Below are positions 1 to 13,000 of a stretch of DNA of 64,000 nucleotides, in pieces; positions within the stretch are counted from its first letter, which is position 1, and each line of letters opens with the position of its first letter. The notes under the pieces are model-generated. The model had not been told where the DNA came from, made no database searches, and worked only from the letters and a program-made list of their open reading frames with translations. Source of the stretch: Galbula dea (lineage: Eukaryota > Chordata > Aves > Piciformes > Galbulidae); the NCBI GenBank assembly GCA_013399015.1, contig VWZX01009114.1:699303-763302 (forward strand). The letters run 5' to 3'. The position numbers and the translations under genes were made by a program.

Positions 1-444
1 CATTCAAGCAATAGCTGAGGTTGCAAGAGTGTAGTGATCTCATTCCTATGCACACTTCCAGAGCACAGCTTCTGCTCAAGAATGCAGATCACATGTGAGT
101 TCACAAAAATGTGGAAAAGCTTGCACAGCACTTACCTTTATTATGTCTGGCTCAAATCCACAGAAAGGCATAAAAAGCCTAAGGGCCCAAGCCTACAAAG
201 TGCTGACTGTGCTCTACTCCTGACAGTTTTGAACTCAATCTTGTTAACATTTAAATCAATTAAGCTTTACTGTACTCCTCAATGCAAATGACTTACTGTG
301 CTTCTTTTTATTGCAGGCCTTGAAAAAGCACTTAGCTTCCCACTAATCTAGATCTCTGGTAATCAAAGCAAAGACAAGAAGGAGAATGCAACTTTAAAAG
401 GGAAAACAATGCAAAAATTTCTCCTGCAGAAAGAGTTTCAATAC
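1..444 (-). other. IRF2: IRF2 intron 3, 5' part
   Basis: Begins at the donor next to the exon at 445 and continues out of the window. No exon with IRF-domain similarity and no recognisable repeat is visible here. Confidence 0.85.
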
Positions 445-544
445 CTGTATGAATTGCCCAGTTTCTAAACAAGGGAGCATCTTTTTCAACATCCCACCCA
501 TGTCTTGCAGCATGCATCCAGGGAATCTGAAAAATTTTCTTCTC
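445..544 (-). CDS. IRF2: IRF2 coding exon 2 (third exon of the gene)
   Basis: A 100-base exon encoding residues 30-62 (EKKIFQIPWMHAARHGWDVE onward to AIHT). It is flanked by a pyrimidine-rich acceptor ending TTTCCAG and a donor reading G|GTATTG. It ends after the first base of a glycine codon, which matches the phase of the known IRF2 AIHTG junction. It holds W38, W46 and W58 of the tryptophan cluster. Confidence 0.96.
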
Positions 545-3500
545 CTGGAAAGGAAAACAAACAGGAAATGCCAACACTGACAGACTTGAGGGATCTTCTG
601 ATGACTCTAAGTCACTAATTTAAAAGCACAGTTCCAGCATCTGCAAGTGTTTTGCTTCCTTCTAACCCAAGTGCTGCTGTCACTGAGCTCAATAGGAAAA
701 TATCCACTGGCATCACAGAAAGCAGCATACAGCCCTAAGTAGATGAAATACTCAGAAACCCCTTCAGGGACGATGAGCCTGGCAGCTTCCCAAGCTGACG
801 CAGGGACAAAATATGCAGTGCTACACATTTCTAAATATTCAAACAAAGGCTAGTTTTGGCAGCAGAGACACTTTAATGATTAGAAAAATGACACATGAAA
901 CTAAACAACCATGTGAACAGAGTAAAATCAAGGGATTTAGAATTCAGTCAGTAAAATAGTAGCACAGTGAAAGAATCTGTATGTGAAGCAAACGGACATG
1001 TGACAACATCAAATGAAGATATCTCTCCAGTGGGACAAAAAATACAAGGCATTGAAGATAGCTGAAAGTATTTTAGTCTGGAAACTTCAGGCCAAAGAGA
1101 ACTGCATTTAAAGCAATCCAAAGGAAGGCTTTTTAATTCTCTTTTTAACACACACCATTTAGTTAAACCACAGCAAGCCTTATGCTGTAGAAGTATAAAC
1201 TGACTCCCAAAGGGATCAGGAAAACTCATGGAAGATAGTACTCTGGTGACTATTAAAGATGATAAGCTTTGGGATGCAGCTCCAGCTCTGGAAGCCCAAT
1301 CGTTTTCAGAGATAGAAGAGCATGTTTCCTACACTTCTTCCACAAGCACTTAGCACACAGAATACTGGGCCAGATGGATTATGGGTCAGATGTACTTCTT
1401 TATCCTACAACACAAGAATGAATTCCTATGTGCTGACCTTTAGGGTTGCTTCAGAACTCTTCATGCTCAATTTTGCAAAGCCATACAAAAGAGTTTGTTC
1501 CACAACACTTCTTTTGCTCACTTATTGGGAGGGAAACATCTTATCTGGCTTCACATGCAGACATCTTGCACTACAAACACTGCTACTGCAGGTTTAGATC
1601 CACTTCCGAGTCTGTGAAGAGAAAAGCACTTCCAGGGCAAAAGGAACTCTCCTCCTGAGGTGGCCACCTGAGCTATGCCAACTGAATTCTACCCTAAAAG
1701 GCCATTTCTTCCCACTGACTACAAACAACTCTAGACAGGCAGCTCTCATTTAAACAATTGCATTGTTTATGTCTGTGGCTGGGTGAGATGAATCCTTTGC
1801 CCTTTTGCCTTCCTCCAAAAATCACTTTTCTTCCTCATCTGTATGGTTAATATTTCACTAATGCCAAGGTCAGGTTTATTTCCTTTCCTTTCCATGTGAT
1901 CTTTTCTTTTCTGAGCCTGGTTTTATATGGCCCTTCAACTCTCATCCCCCATCCCTTCTCTCATTTACATTCATTTGTTCAGAATTCAATTCTCCCCTTC
2001 TTGCTTGACTTCATCTTTCATTTGGTGAAAGAACAGATCTAACACATTCCTCATTTCCTTTCAAGTGCTCACACTCTCACTCTTCCTCAATTTATTCGCA
2101 TCACTTCTCTCACGTGCCTTTTGCCTCCTCATGTTTCCCCCCCTATATAGTATCTTAGAGATGCTCTCCTCTTTACCTAAGTAGAACTGGTCTAAAGAAA
2201 GCCTCAACTCTGCTATCCTGGGGACCACAGCCCTACTGTATTCATCAGAGCTGGAACAAGCCTCCTTGCCTTTAATGTCCCACAGACTATAGTGAGCATG
2301 GAAAAAAATTCACACTTCGATAGAAAGCAATTTCTATCAAGAACTTTAAGAACTAAACAGATTCAAAAGTCCTCTCACATTTGGTGATCGGGAGAGGTTT
2401 GAACAATGATACACAGTGCTCTTATCATTTAATTAACAAAAATCACAGAATCTATTATATATTATAGCTTTATAATAGATATTTAAATCTGCATACCTAT
2501 ACAGAAACCACAGATTTTCTCATCCACAATCAAATATCGAATCTTCTCTGAAACCCCACAAGACTGTCAACTGAAGTAATATTATGTGGTTGTGTGCTCT
2601 GTTCTAGTTTACCTGGATGCTTTATATTTAACTATTATTTTTTTCACACATTATCAAAGATTTACTGATATCCTTCTTCAGTCAGTGCTTCCTAATAATG
2701 ACCTTAATAGGAAAAGGCTCATCAGTGCTTTCTCTTAGACTTGGAAAACCATGTGCTGTCTGGTACAGCAGTCCTTCCACTGGACATCTATGTAGGAGTC
2801 TTGTGCTTCTATTAAAAAACTAGCTTTACCTAAAGTCAAAAGCACAACCCACAAAAATCTTTGCAGCTTTAACAGGAATTGCTCCCAAATTCCGGTGGGG
2901 GCATCAAAAGGGAAAAGCTGTCACATTCTTAGTAACAGGCAGGAAGAAGAAAACGGTATCAAACACTTGAAACCCTAGCATTGCAAAATGGTCCAAGCAC
3001 ATGAATGAATATAAGATCACATACTACCCAGAAAGTCATAGGATAAATTTTTAACAGCAGCATCTACCTGAAGGATAATAGTCCAAGCACCCATCAAAGC
3101 AGTAGGTTGCCTCTTAACTCCTGTCACAGCTACTTTGAATTTTTCCACTCTTTACTTTCTTTACCAGATCCATGACAGTCACGGACCTCTCGTTATTCCC
3201 CTCCTCACACTACCTCTGCTCTCTACTGAACTATGTATTTTCCTTCATACTTCCCAGTTTTATCTCTCTGGGAAGGTAAAGAAATTCTCTTCCTCCCTCA
3301 TGCCATTCAGCAGGATAACATTTTCAGCAGGGAGGCAAACAAGTATTTTTTTTTTAATCTCTATATAGAGAGGGATCTATTCTGGAGAGGAACACAAAGC
3401 AGGAGGTATAATGTGACCAACTGACAGTGAGGGAAAGAATTAGTTAAGTCATTTTTAACAAAGAAAGGTTTAAAAATTCCCCAAGAAGAGACAGCCAATG

Positions 3501-5816
3501 CCAAAGCCAGAATGGTAATCCCTTCTTTGGTATTTAAATCATATTTCCTTAAAACCTGCACACGAGTGCCATTCTCTTGCTACCTGACTCACCTTCTTCT
3601 CTGTACTTTGAACTGTCCTTTCTTTGCCAAACTCTGTAAAATACACAAAACCCCAAATCCTACAGCCTCCAGATTTGATTCTCTGGGTACAGAAGGGGCT
3701 ACAATACACATGACACTGATCATGTATAATTGAATCCATGCATGGCTTTGTTTATGGTCAGGATTTACAGTAAAAATGGAAATATTTTTGGTTTAATGAT
3801 TCACTGTTGGAATGAATGTTTAAACATTTTTAAACAGAAATGCTCAGAAATGCCATTAGCTTGTTGAGGACAATAAAGGCAACACAGAATGATGTCAAAT
3901 CAGAGGACAAAAGTGGGCAATCAAGAGTTTAATAAACCTCAAGGCAGGCCACTTAGCCTGGAATCCTCTTTCTGGTAGGAGCCAGGGCTTTGTTTTAGAA
4001 AAAACAAAACAAAAACCAAACACAAAGAACCCAAACAAAACAAACACCCCCCCAAAAAACAAACCAAACACAAAACCCCCCAACATTTCAAAACACTTTA
4101 TCTGTGAGACAAGTCTTGGTCAATATAGAGTATGCTAAGGACAAACTCTCCTAACAATTCTTGCATTCAAACAGTTCATGCCAGAAGCAAAAGGCAGAAG
4201 CTGCTGTAACAGCACCATCAGAGAGCTGCAAACATTAAACAACATGACATGTCTTGCCAACTGCATTTATGGGTTGGTGGGCTGAACTTAGAAAAATGAA
4301 GCCCTTAGCACAGTGGCAGCACCTTCAGACTGCAGAGCACAAGGGCTTTGCTTGGGGTGTATGGAAGAAGGTTATGTGAATATAACCTACAGATGACAAC
4401 GTTGTATTTAAGTGTAATACACTCAAATCTGAAACACTGTGCCCTCCTAAATGCAGGCGAATTATTCCAGGATTGGGCAGGACTGCCCTGCCAAGGACAG
4501 CAGAGATGGACTGTCAGCAGGAGAGACCTGATGCTGATGCCATAGTAGAGATACTCAAGAAGAATAATCTGTAGTGACCTGAACGTGGGACTCAAATTAC
4601 AAAGACAACAGTGAAAACTGATTTCTTCCTCCTCTTCAGCTGTGACTCCATTATGCAAGAACAAGGACCTATTCAAATTCACAAGGCAGCAAGCTAGGGG
4701 ATGGATAAAGCAATATTTATTTACCCAGCCACAGCATGTGAGAGTTACCAATGCAGGAAGTTCCTGAGAAACAGAATTCATAGCAGAAATTCAAATGGCT
4801 CCTGATAATTCTATACTTTACACTTTAGCTTTGAAACCTGAAAATACAAGTAGTAAGCCTGTCATTCTTCAGCTTTAAAAATGAACAGCTAAGCATCACA
4901 AATGCCACTATGGGGAGGATGCCAGACTAACTGGGCTAGTGTCTTAACCAGAGTGGCAGCTGCTGTGTTTCTGTACCTGATTTTATGCATTTCTACCCAT
5001 TTTCATAATAAAGTAGTCTCTGTAGCCAAAACTGCTTCATGCTTTTCAGGGTAGCGACTTACTCTCCTGCACACTGCAGAATGCAAGCAATTATTTCCAG
5101 GGTTTATTACGGTTCAAAGTCTCAAATACACTCTTTGGTTTTATTGACCCAATTAAAAAACCCTCAAACTGGGCACTGACATTTTGGAGCCCACACCTGT
5201 GCTCCCAAAGTGTCTAGAGCTCTCAGTAAGAGCTCAGGACTATGAATATTGTTTGGATCTGGCAGGGGTAAAGCCACCCTGTTTTCTCCCAGGTTGAGAA
5301 GTATCAGAGAAGTCACACAAGCCTGAAACTGGAGATAACTGCTTCAACCCAGAGTCTAACATAGAATATAGTCTTCCACCTCAGGAAAGGATTTTGTTCA
5401 CATCCCTCTGATGCTACTTGGTGAGCAATCTGTTCCCAGTTTAAAAAAGGAAATCCTACCAGGGTCTCCAGAAACACTTGCTCCAACAACAAAGAGTTGG
5501 AAAACACTTTCAAAGGAGCCACAAATCCACCAGGCTAACGCAGGGTGCCTCAGATCTGGCAGGCAGAGCTGGAGGAACAGGTTCAGCAGGAAGCATTCAG
5601 CTTTGCCTTTCCTCCCCATGCCACCCCTTTGAAAACCAGGAATGAGCTGCTTTACCTATTCAAATCTCAGGCACTACTATAAAGTCCCTCTTCAGCACAT
5701 ATACACACATGTGCATGTCCCCTTCTTACCTTATTTAGCCATTTCAGCCCTGGTATCCTATTGGAGTTGATTTGCTCTTCCAGCCAGGGGCGCATCCGCA
5801 TCCTTTCGACAGGCAT
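445..5816 (-). CDS. IRF2: IRF2, interferon regulatory factor 2 (5' part of coding region, partial)
   Basis: Nuclear transcription factor that binds interferon-stimulated response elements and mostly antagonises IRF1 at interferon and cell-growth promoters. Two coding exons in this window join in frame to give residues 1-62 plus the first base of codon 63. They start MPVERMRMRPW and carry the five-tryptophan cluster of the IRF DNA-binding domain at W11, W26, W38, W46 and W58, exactly the family positions. H40, in the WMHAARHGWD segment, lies in the DNA-contacting loop of known IRF structures. The full protein is about 350 residues, so the rest of the DNA-binding domain and the C-terminal regulatory region lie beyond position 1. 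IRF1 is excluded because the sequence reads MPVERM and LKWLNKEKK rather than the IRF1 forms. Arg at residue 20 differs from Thr in mammalian IRF2. Identification is by recognition of the family sequence. Confidence 0.97.
545..5729 (-). other. IRF2: IRF2 intron 2
   Basis: About 5.2 kb between the two coding exons. No exon, RNA gene or confident mobile element was seen. It contains an A/C-rich low-complexity tract near 4.0 kb and a short AT-rich hairpin near 2.46 kb, listed separately. Open reading frames here, including a 158-codon minus-strand one at 4305-4781, show no family resemblance. Confidence 0.85.
3997..4084. repeat. A/C-rich low-complexity tract
   Basis: About 88 bases almost devoid of G and T on the plus strand, made of AAAAC, ACAAA and CCCCC runs. 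It produces a spurious Phe/Gly-rich minus-strand reading frame. It could be an eroded poly(A)-type tail or simple-sequence expansion. Confidence 0.8.
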
Positions 5817-5837
5817 TGTAACCCACCCGGGAACAAA
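5730..5837 (-). CDS. IRF2: IRF2 first coding exon (second exon of the gene), with start codon
   Basis: The 108-base exon has 21 bases of 5' UTR, then the ATG at 5816-5814 and 29 codons ending LKWLNK. The acceptor is CCCTGCAG and the donor AAG|GTAAGA, close to consensus. The start is chosen because MPVERM is the invariant IRF2 N terminus. Upstream in-frame codons lie in intron. Codon 20 is AGG (Arg). Confidence 0.96.
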
Positions 5838-6929
5838 CTGCAGGGAACAAGGGACAGGGTTACTCCTTTTCCAAGCAGAACTCTCAGACAGCTCTCCCAT
5901 CTCTGCACAACACAGACATATTAAAGCTTTGCAGGCATCAAACAATTTTGAATAGTGACTTTGGATCTATGCAGAAGCTTCCCTCAAGAGCAATTGAGAA
6001 GACAAAACCTTCTCTATGGCAAAAAAACACTTCTCTGGTACACCTGGATTAGGAAAACTTTCACCTGAATAAGACATATCATATTGGCAAAAGCCTGTCT
6101 GCTGATACAGGCGGGATACCAAAGGCCACAAAGAAAAATAACCACACTCCTGAAGAGCCCTCTTTTTGGCCCATGTGCCTACATTTGAAGGAGACCTTAT
6201 TTTTCCAAGAAAAAAAAAATGTAACCAAAAGAATTCACATGCAGGAAGCATCACTGCACTAGCTGAAATGATGCACCTGCTAATGAGAGTGCTTTCAAAT
6301 GGGTGCTTTTGTCCTGGAAGCTTAACTAGAATGATGAAAAATACATTTTACATCTCAGCAATTTATCAGACCACTCTGGTTCTGCCTGAGTACTTTGATC
6401 CTCTCCCTTCACCTTTCTCTAATGAAATCAGTCACTGATTTTCTAGCTATTTTACATTTCAACACTGCCTAGCTAGGAAGTGAGTGCTGTACAGCTCCCT
6501 CAACTGTACCATGTCATGGAATATTATCCAGTTAAGACTTAAACTGACTTTTTTTTTTTTCCTCTCTTCCTCTGTCTCACACACACACACGTGACCCTGA
6601 TGCCACTTCCCTGTTCAGACCTGTAAATTATTGACAGGAGTCCAAAGTCTCGAACCCGAGGCAGAAAATTGTAAAAACATTAGCCTATCTCAGGCACCAC
6701 TGTGAAACCTCCAACTGACACTAGATGCAGATTAAAGCATCCCATTAAACTCCTGTTAAGCAGTCTGCAACCCATTATTTCCATGTTCAAGTACTTGCAT
6801 TTAGGCTGCTTCTCCTCTCCCCGTCTGCACCGGGCTCAGCTCCTTCCTCTCTTCTTTGTTCTTCACATCTGTGTTTTCTGCATCATTCTTAACTTTTCTG
6901 CTCTGCTATTCTTGTCACCTTTGATCTTT

Positions 6930-6950
6930 AAAATAAATAAATAAATAAAA
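6930..6950. repeat. (AAAT)n microsatellite
   Basis: About five AAAT units ending in an A-run, within IRF2 intron 1. Confidence 0.85.
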
Positions 6951-9900
6951 CAAAGAAATGAGCAGGCCATATATTTGAAAGCACACAGCAATGACACAAA
7001 TGTAAATGCGTTTGTTCTTGCTTCCTATGGGAGTACAGGCATCAGATAGACTAACAATTAAGCAGTACCACGCCCACACCCAGCACAAGAGGAAGAAAAA
7101 CGTTCAAAGTTTCCTCTCATTTCTCTGAGGACATGTATTTCCTGAAACTAATAAGGAATTAAAACCTGAGTGCAACAATGAGGCTCTTTGATGTGTTCAG
7201 AGAATTTACCAGCAGCAATGCTCACACTAATCTCTTAGTAAACATATTGGCATTTTATCTGCTACTGTGTGGAGCTGGTCACTCCTGCTTCAGTCAGAAC
7301 CTTTTCCAGTAACCATCAATTTTTGAAACAGCTCAGAAAACTGCTCAGCTCCCTCTCAGGTTCACATCAGACATGAAAAGAACAGCCAACCCCAGAATCC
7401 AACAGGCCACTGTGCAAATCCCCTCTCTGTGCAAGAGGGAAGCTGCCTTGTGGGAAAGGGCAATGCAGGTGCAGCTTCTTCTGCCCTCAGAACTGTGGTG
7501 AACATCTGGCCACGTTGCTGCAGCCCCTTCTACTTAGCATCAATGGTTGCAAAGCATGTACAAGAGATCTGTACCATCCTTCCCTAATACACACTGGGTC
7601 AAAGCTGAAAAAAAGCAAATGGAAGCGTACTAAAAAGGTGAGCAAATTTCCATTATCTGCCAAGGAAGAAACAAGTAGATGCAACAATCATCTTAGGTGC
7701 ATTTCCTTGTAAGGTATCATTAAGTATGAATACACTTTGAGATAATTCCTGGAAACACTGCATCATCTTCAGCATTCTATGTACAAGTGCTCCCATTTAG
7801 CAGTGGGACTTGTCTCCTGGGTAATGAGCCCCTAAGACAAACTTCAAGCCCATGTGAATGAACAAATTAGACAGAAGGCAGAAAAGTCATCTTGAAGGTA
7901 GCAGCAATGAATCCCACTTGGGACAGGCAATGCTGAAGAAACAGCAACTGCCTTTGTGCAGAAGCAGCACGTTTCAGGAGACAAGAAAGATGCTGACATT
8001 GCTACTACAAGGAAGCTGGCCTTGTCCAAAACAGCACAGTCGAGCCAGCCGTCTCCTCCCTCCCATGTCCACGGGGGCTTCCCCAGCTCCAGCCCCACTG
8101 ACACTGCAGTACTCATCTCCTTTTTGGCGTCCTGGGACTCCTCCAAGATGAGCACCTGCAGTTGTTAGCACACACCTTCACATCCATCACCCACACCAAG
8201 GCAAATTAATCCCAGGTAATCACAAAAGAGGTTTGGTTTGCAATAAAGGGAGGAGTGCCTCCTATGATCTGTTTATCTGAAAGCAAAACCAAATCCAGCT
8301 ACAAATAACTCGCAACACTGGCCAGCTAGAAGGAACAGTTGGGCATCTTCTGGGAATGTCTTTCACAGAAGGGCAGCACCGCAAGCTTCTGCTCATCAAA
8401 ACACACCTCATACTCCTCTAAGAGCACATGCTGCCAAAAATAAAGCCTGATGCCTTCAGAAGACACCCTCAGACCTATCTGCCTCAGGACAGCAGTGACC
8501 ACAACACTGCTAAAACCCAGTGGCGTTTTTGGCAGTTGACTGTCAACAACATCCTTGTGATGAAAATACCAGTTCTACTGAGTAACTGCCTATGAGAAAT
8601 GAAGATGCCACATCCCCCTCCAGAGCTGTCAAATGCACAGTTTATTTATACAGAAAGAAACATCCATTTCTGCAGTACCATAAACATACCCTCTACCCCT
8701 GAGCAGGATTAATGGGAGCACTTGGGAGTCTTATTCCAAGGGCTCCAGGTGGGAGAACCTGAAGTCCATCTATCAGTGAGTGGCAGGACAATCACCTTCT
8801 GCCATTAAGAGTCATTCAAGTCGGTAAAAACCTTTGAAATTCTCCAAAATAGTCAGTAAAGGCATGGAAAGTTTCAGGGGCGACCACTCAACAGGTGCTG
8901 AGCTTGCAGGACACCAAGCCCAACTCAACAGCATTTGCATGGAGGGGCAGGCCACCTGGAGCCCCACGCAAGAAGCATGGCTCACAGATATCCTGACACC
9001 AGTTTATGGAGGGATTACTTTGACCTTTTTCAAAGCTTTGTTTCCTGTACTATTCATGCTAGTCCTGCACTCTGCTCAGCCTTTTTTTTTCCTGCAGCTA
9101 GATACTGCAAAAAACATAGTGGAGGCTACCCCCCAACAAGTTCTAAACTGTCCTAATCCTGCAGACACAACTCAGAGGAAGAGGGCAACCAGTACAGGAT
9201 CTGCTGAAGCCAGGGCTAGCACAACCTAGTTAGGAATACAGAGACCAGGAAGAGGCCAGTCAATAACACTGCTCCTGCTACCACATGTTGTACCTCAAAA
9301 TGAACCTTCTACAAGGAAATCACATTAGCAGCCTGGGGTGAAGCATGCAAGCTAGCTTCCTGAGATAGAAACAGCTGAAAGAAGAGTCATAACTGTAAAA
9401 GAGGGAAGCATGGATATAGCAGTATTTAGGAGTCAGCACACAAAGAGCACGTAGCTGTCACCACAGCATCCTTAAGACACAATAAACTACACTGAATTTC
9501 AGTTCTATACTTCTTTGTAGATGTATTCTTCTAAAATTCTTTACGCAAGGTTCTTCAGAAGAAAGCTCACAGCACTCATTTATTTTTGATGAGAAAAATA
9601 TCTTACAGACATTAGAAAAGATGTGATAGTTGCAATCTAAATACACATATAAATGCTCCATAATGTTCAATAAAGAGCTTGAAGTCCTCCCTACTCTCTG
9701 CTCCAACAGACTAAGCCTAACTTTTGGTTTTTCTCCCTGAAGGAGATACCACTCCTGCCATACAGAAAGTGTAACCTTTGTGAATGAAGAGCTCTTCACT
9801 AGAATGACGCCAGCAGTAGACAGAAAGTGAAAGCAACAGCACAGCAGGCACTAAATCTGAGCAGTACAAGATGTTCTCTTCCCTTCAGTTTCACTCCCTG

Positions 9901-9999
9901 TGACAGCAGCTGGATAACTGAAAGGCTCAAAGGTTATCCCCAAACAAGCAGCTACTCTAAGCTCACGGATATGTTTTTAAAGTGTATTTCTATGGAAGT

Positions 10000-10024
10000 A
10001 AAAAAAACAAAACAAAACAAAAAA
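10000..10024. repeat. (AAAAC)n short simple repeat
   Basis: An A-run followed by three AAAAC-type units, in IRF2 intron 1. Confidence 0.8.
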
Positions 10025-13000
10025 GGCTGAAAAAGCAGCTCTTCTTTCTCCATCACAAAGTACTCAGTTACAAGATACACGAGGATATGGAAATACTATT
10101 AATGGTTGTGAGCAGGTAAGGTAGGGTAAGATACTTGGAGGTACCTCTGACAAGTAGGACACAGCCTTTCCCAGAGGACATGTGCAGAACAGGTCATGGT
10201 ACCTACTCCTCTTTTCACTGTGAATATAGAACTGACAATATGCTTTTTTTAAAAGAAGTTATCTTGCACTTGTGCTTTGCTGATAAAGTCCTAAAGTACT
10301 CCCTTTGTTTGCTAAGGCTGCTGCAATTCAGAAAAACATCAATCACCCTGAGTGACCAAACAGATATGCTGAAATGAGACCATATGCTAATTTTAGGATT
10401 CAGAGAACTGGGTTCTGTATTTGTCCCTGTGCCATGCTGTTCCAGGATACAAAGAAACATGATCTTATTTTAAGGAACAGTACTTGGAGCAAAATTCCAT
10501 CCCTTGGTCACAGCTTGGAGTCTGCCTTCACGTAGCATTTTACAAATAAGACCACTCGTTTCAGCTGTTCCACTCTGGATGCCCCTTTCAAAGGTAAATG
10601 CATGTTGTAACTGTATGTACTCTGAGCAAAGCCCTGCTTGGAAGTCAAACTTGTCAGAGAGACAGAGATTTTTAACTGGGTAGCAAAATCTGTTGCTTCC
10701 CTCCTCCACTCAGAAATATTTCAGAAATGTGAGACTGACACTGAAACACAGACAACTGAACTGCACTTTACCCAGTTACTCCAATTTCAGACACCTGAAA
10801 TCTCCTAACCCCCAGCCTGCAGGGAGACAGACTTCTGTCCAGTACCTTTCTCATCTCACCACCAATGCTGCAAAAGCAGAATTAAAATGGCTTCTTTTTG
10901 ATAACCTGGAATTATGCAAATATCCCTATCTTTTTTGGAACCAACAGCAAAACATGTAATTAAAGTAGGACGAGTAAAGAGGGAAAAGTGGCCATTGCTG
11001 GTCTAAGAGATGCAAGGGCTAAAAGTTCAAAATAAACTCCTGAAGCTTTTGGTACTAAAACCAGATATAAAACAAGAAAACACACAAAACCTTGTAAGAG
11101 ACTTTCTGAATTCATGGCTAGTTAGTCAGCAAAACCTACTCTCTGTGGTCTTTTAATAGCATGTAAAGATGCCACTTTTTTCCCTAAGCATACTCTGTCA
11201 GGGATGCCCTGTTGAGGGATGAGGGAAAGATCACAACTTGCTGGCAGATTTGCTTATCACTAAGCATCTCATACCTTGCACTCTGTTAAAGCATACCCCA
11301 TGGCCACTGTTCCCCAGACCACCAGCCTGTGGTGAGTCCTACACTTGATTTTTTTCCTGCTCTTTCCTAACACTCTGGTGGCAACAGCAAAGATGACATG
11401 AGCATGCTTCCTGTCCACCACCAAGAAAAATAAATTACCACAGGCAGGAAAGGTGGCATCTTATTTGCTCAGGTGCCTGCAGGAAGGAGGAAACTCCATC
11501 AAGGCAGGCTTGGAAAGCCAGGAACTGGAGAGCAGGCAGAGTGGGAGGGCACAGGTCCCAGGCAGATTGGTGTTAAGGCATGGCCTGGCCATTAGGAAGA
11601 ACCTGTACAGGCCAACAACAAACAATACTTCATCTGCTTCCCCAGGTTCCCAAACCAAACATGGCAGGGCTACAACAGGACCATGACTGGTAAGGGGAAA
11701 GTTCTGTCAGGTGGTGAAACACCTGGGATCCAAAGCTGCTGTGTGACAGATTCAAGCTAGCAACAGCTACCCAGGTTCCCAAACCCCTGCTTTGTAGGAG
11801 CCAGGTTGTGCCCATTCCAGGCTGTAGGGACGTGCAAGGCAGATGGAGGAGGTGGAAAGCATTCAGCATGCCCTCCTCTCACGCTGCTGTAGCCAAGAAA
11901 GATACACAAAGGTAGAAGGAAGAAAAGCCCTTCATCCTCAGGGGACAGGGGGTGAAAAACACCAACCTACACAACATACCCTGAAGAAAAAAAAAAGGCA
12001 ACAAATACCTCAAACATACTGAAATCAGCTTTACAGATTGCATGATAAACATGCCCAGGAAAACATACAATGGCAACTCATACTGTATATAAAGTGTGTT
12101 TCATCAGCCCTATAGCATTTCTGCTCCACCCAAAGGGTGTTAACATGTCCTGGCTAGGATTCAGACATTACACATCAAAACAGACTCTTTCCTCTGGTTT
12201 CCATGCAAAGCTTATTCTCCCTCAGCAGCAAAGACAAGTTGTTATTTTTACAGTGATCTCAGACATCATTAAAGGTAGCCCCTGGATTTGCAGAGCAGAA
12301 ATCACTGAAAGCAAGCCATCTTATTTTAATACAACAGAACTAGGAGGCTGGGTTTTTTGCTTTTGGACTTAGCCATCATAAAATAACACTTCAACCTCTC
12401 AATGCATACAATAAAATTTCCCTTGCACTGGCTCCTGCATTGAATATTACTATGACACTTGAGCTTGATGTCTGTGGCTGAGCCCATTCACTTCTCCAGC
12501 ATCTCAGTGACAGACATCAGCTGGGAACTTGGCCCAGGCTTCTAACAAATACATTATTAAAGATGATCTCCACAGTATCCTTGCCACGATGATCATCTGC
12601 ACACACATCAATGTCTGCAAGTCTGGTGACAACATAAAATTATTGTTTTACTTTAAGCTTTAAAGGAATACTTTTCTTTTTTTTTTCCCTGAGAGTTTAA
12701 TTTATTTCCCAAGTCTTGTCTGGAGTGAAGATGGAGATGTCAGATTCTGGTGACATCAGGATGACAATTGGGCTATGCAAGTGATAGCCAACAGCATCTG
12801 ATTACAGAAAACTGTCTGCCACCTCCTCCAGCAGTCTCAAAAGCAGCCATAATTTTTACCTGATTTTCTTCCTTCTTAAGCTTTGTGTTACATCTGGTGA
12901 CAGATCAAGATTTGTGTTCAGCATCAGGGTGTCCAGCTACTCTTCCCCCAAAACCCGCCCAGATGAGAGGTGGTGACCTTTTCAGTTGTAGAGCTGCTAC

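Noticed and set aside
4305..4781. 158-codon minus-strand open frame in IRF2 intron 2
   Set aside because: Cys/Leu-rich with no family resemblance and no conserved motif. Chance frame in intron.
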